Shown here: in pieces, positions 5,166 through 6,645 of the stretch | Layout: the number at the start of each line of letters is the position of its first letter | Position numbering within the stretch: the first letter of the stretch is position 1 | NCBI RefSeq assembly: GCF_946479975.1 | Contig: NZ_CAMLIX010000253.1 | Coordinates: forward strand, 1 to 6,645 | Reading direction: 5' to 3' | DNA length: 6,645 nt | DNA from: an uncultured Flavobacterium sp. | GTDB taxonomy: Bacteria; Bacteroidota; Bacteroidia; Flavobacteriales; Flavobacteriaceae | Notes under the pieces: generated by a model | The model's input: the letters and a program-made list of their open reading frames with translations, nothing else | Databases searched by the model: none | Told to the model about the DNA's origin: nothing | Position numbers and translations under genes: made by a program

Positions 5166-6645
5166 TCATTTCTGATAACCGCCAAAATACTTCACAGGAG
5201 ACCAACTCGGAATAACCTCAGGAATTTCAGGATTCAAAGCTTTATATTCCGCGGAAGCGTAAACAATTTTACCATTCACAATCGTCAAAACCGATTCGAT
5301 TTTTCGAATATCATCCGCTTTCAGCGAAAAATAATCATCAGATAAAATCGCCATATCAGCATACATTCCCTTGATTAATTTGCCTTTTTCCTTTTCTTCG
5401 CCAGAAAACCAGGCGCTTCCAGAAGTGTACAATTGCAAAGCCGTGAATTTATCCAAAACCTGATCTTTGGGCCAAAACTGCATGCCGCCAATCGTTTTTC
5501 CAGTCAAAAGCCAATGCAGAGACATCCACGGATTGTAAGTTGAAATACGAGTGGCATCTGTTCCCGCACCAACGGGAATTCCCAATTCTAGCATTTTTTT
5601 AATTGGAGGCAATTGTGTTTTTGGTGCTCCGTACATTTTATTGTACAATTCACCCTGATAATACATTCTGAATTGCACCGCAACGCCGCCACCTAATTTT
5701 TTAACTCTCTCTAATTCAGGAGTTGTAATCGTTTCAGCGTGATCAAAAAACCAGCGTAATCCATTAAACGGAATTTCTTTATTTACTTTTTCAAACACAT
5801 TCAGCATTCTATCAATAGATTCGCCGTAAGTAGCATGCAAACGAAAAGGCCATTTGTTTTTGGCTAATAACCGAATAATAGGTTCTAAGTCATTTTCCAT
5901 TTCATCAGATAAAACAATTCTTGGTTCCAGAAAATTTTCAAAATCTGCTGCAGAAGCCGTAATATTTTCTCCCGCGCCTTCTTCCACATAACCATTTGCA
6001 ACAATCAAATTATCATTTTTATTGATTTGAGTTTCGGCAACCCATTTCTCATAATCTTGTAATTCTCTCCCTTTTTGCTGTGCAAATAAATAATAAGAGA
6101 TTCTAAGACTCAACTTATTCTGTTTTGCCAATTCAAGTGATGTCACATAATCAGCAGGAAAGTTTTGGCTTCCGCCCGCTGCATCAATTACACTTGTCAA
6201 TCCAAAACGATTCAATTCGTGATTGAACTGTATTGAACTATTAATTCGTTCTTCTGGTTTTAGTTTTGTGGTCAATCCCAAAGTCATATAAATCGCTTTT
6301 GGCGTTTCTTTGGCGTACATTAAACCCGTTAGATTTCCTTTAGCATCTTGTTCTAAAACACTTCCTTCATATTTGGTGTCTTTCGTATAACCCAGAACTT
6401 CGATTCCTTTTTTATTTAGAAAAGCTTTTCCATACAAATAAGTAATAAAAACAGGTTTATCAGGAACTGCAGCATTTATTTCGTCAATTGTAGGCTGTCT
6501 TTTTTCTTCAAATTGAAATTCGTTCCAGCCTCCAATAACCTTGATCCAAACACCATCTGGAGTTCTTGCCGCTTGTTCTTTCAGCATTTCCATAGCGCGT
6601 TTTAAGGTTTTTATACCATCCCAGCGCAATTCTGAATTGTAATTT
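5166..6645 (-). CDS. YtcJ-type amidohydrolase (N-terminus outside window)
   Basis: The frame is open from the right edge to the TGA at 5166-5168, leaving 492 visible residues. Relatives are about 600 aa, so roughly 110 residues are missing, including the signal peptide (if any) and the first HxH metal motif. The apparent start at 6629 is an internal TTG; upstream codons give NYNSE, completing the family motif NYNxELRWDG. YtcJ-like enzymes (amidohydrolase 3 family) hydrolyse amide or related bonds with a metal-dependent TIM barrel. Visible signatures are IGGWNEFQF, LNRFGLTSVIDAAGG, RLHATYGES with the metal His at 5835-5837, FFDHAET with His at 5739-5741, and GAGTDATR with the catalytic Asp at 5556-5558. 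NPWMSLHWLLTGKTIGG and GSAWFSGEE follow. The C-terminal strands (MYADMAILSDDYF, VLTIVNGKIVYA) form the usual composite beta domain. Every visible catalytic residue is intact. The substrate is unknown. It is followed in the same direction by the MBL-fold and porin genes. Confidence 0.93.
   Translation of the reverse strand, partial: NYNSELRWDGIKTLKRAMEMLKEQAARTPDGVWIKVIGGWNEFQFEEKRQPTIDEINAAVPDKPVFITYLYGKAFLNKKGIEVLGYTKDTKYEGSVLEQDAKGNLTGLMYAKETPKAIYMTLGLTTKLKPEERINSSIQFNHELNRFGLTSVIDAAGGSQNFPADYVTSLELAKQNKLSLRISYYLFAQQKGRELQDYEKWVAETQINKNDNLIVANGYVEEGAGENITASAADFENFLEPRIVLSDEMENDLEPIIRLLAKNKWPFRLHATYGESIDRMLNVFEKVNKEIPFNGLRWFFDHAETITTPELERVKKLGGGVAVQFRMYYQGELYNKMYGAPKTQLPPIKKMLELGIPVGAGTDATRISTYNPWMSLHWLLTGKTIGGMQFWPKDQVLDKFTALQLYTSGSAWFSGEEKEKGKLIKGMYADMAILSDDYFSLKADDIRKIESVLTIVNGKIVYASAEYKALNPEIPEVIPSWSPVKYFGGYQK

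Noticed and set aside
6627..6629. TTG as start of the amidohydrolase
   Set aside because: Upstream codons in frame complete the conserved NYNxELRWDG motif, so the gene runs off the right edge.

Overview
The window looks like chromosomal DNA of a Flavobacterium-like member of the Bacteroidota. The signs are high A+T content, A-rich leaders with no Shine-Dalgarno motif, protein families typical of that group, and intergenic gaps filled with short repeats of a kind I recall from Flavobacterium genomes. No database search was run. All family calls come from reading motifs and from memory of the families.

Layout. (1) 2-1180 (+): the C-terminal half of a family GH3 beta-glucosidase, cut by the left edge. 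(2) 1201-1235: a 14-bp hairpin flanked by A and T tracts, which can stop transcription from both directions between two convergent genes. (3) 1255-2205 (-): a Tat-exported polysaccharide-deacetylase-fold protein of the PuuE-like type. (4) 2206-2519: a 314-bp non-coding gap with two inverted-repeat structures, both built from 8-bp units. (5) 2520-3887 (-): an alginate-export-type outer-membrane beta-barrel. (6) 3890-4906 (-): a secreted metallo-beta-lactamase-fold protein with several expected metal ligands replaced. (7) 4907-5165: a 259-bp gap with a hairpin element and a short direct repeat. (8) 5166-6645 (-): a YtcJ-type amidohydrolase, cut by the right edge.

How the genes may work together. 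The MBL-fold gene and the porin gene are separated by 2 bp and are almost certainly co-transcribed. The amidohydrolase lies upstream in the same direction and may belong to the same functional unit: a periplasmic hydrolase, a second periplasmic MBL-fold protein and an outer-membrane channel, consistent with uptake and processing of a small amide, lactam or ester compound. The substrate cannot be read from the sequence. The GH3 gene and the deacetylase gene converge on a shared terminator, so they are separate transcripts. Saccharide turnover would be a common theme but is not shown.

The best candidates for something under-described are the atypical metal site of the MBL protein together with its porin and amidohydrolase neighbours, and the modular 8-bp repeat elements in the gaps. 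I see no CRISPR array, phage gene, transposase, tRNA or rRNA.
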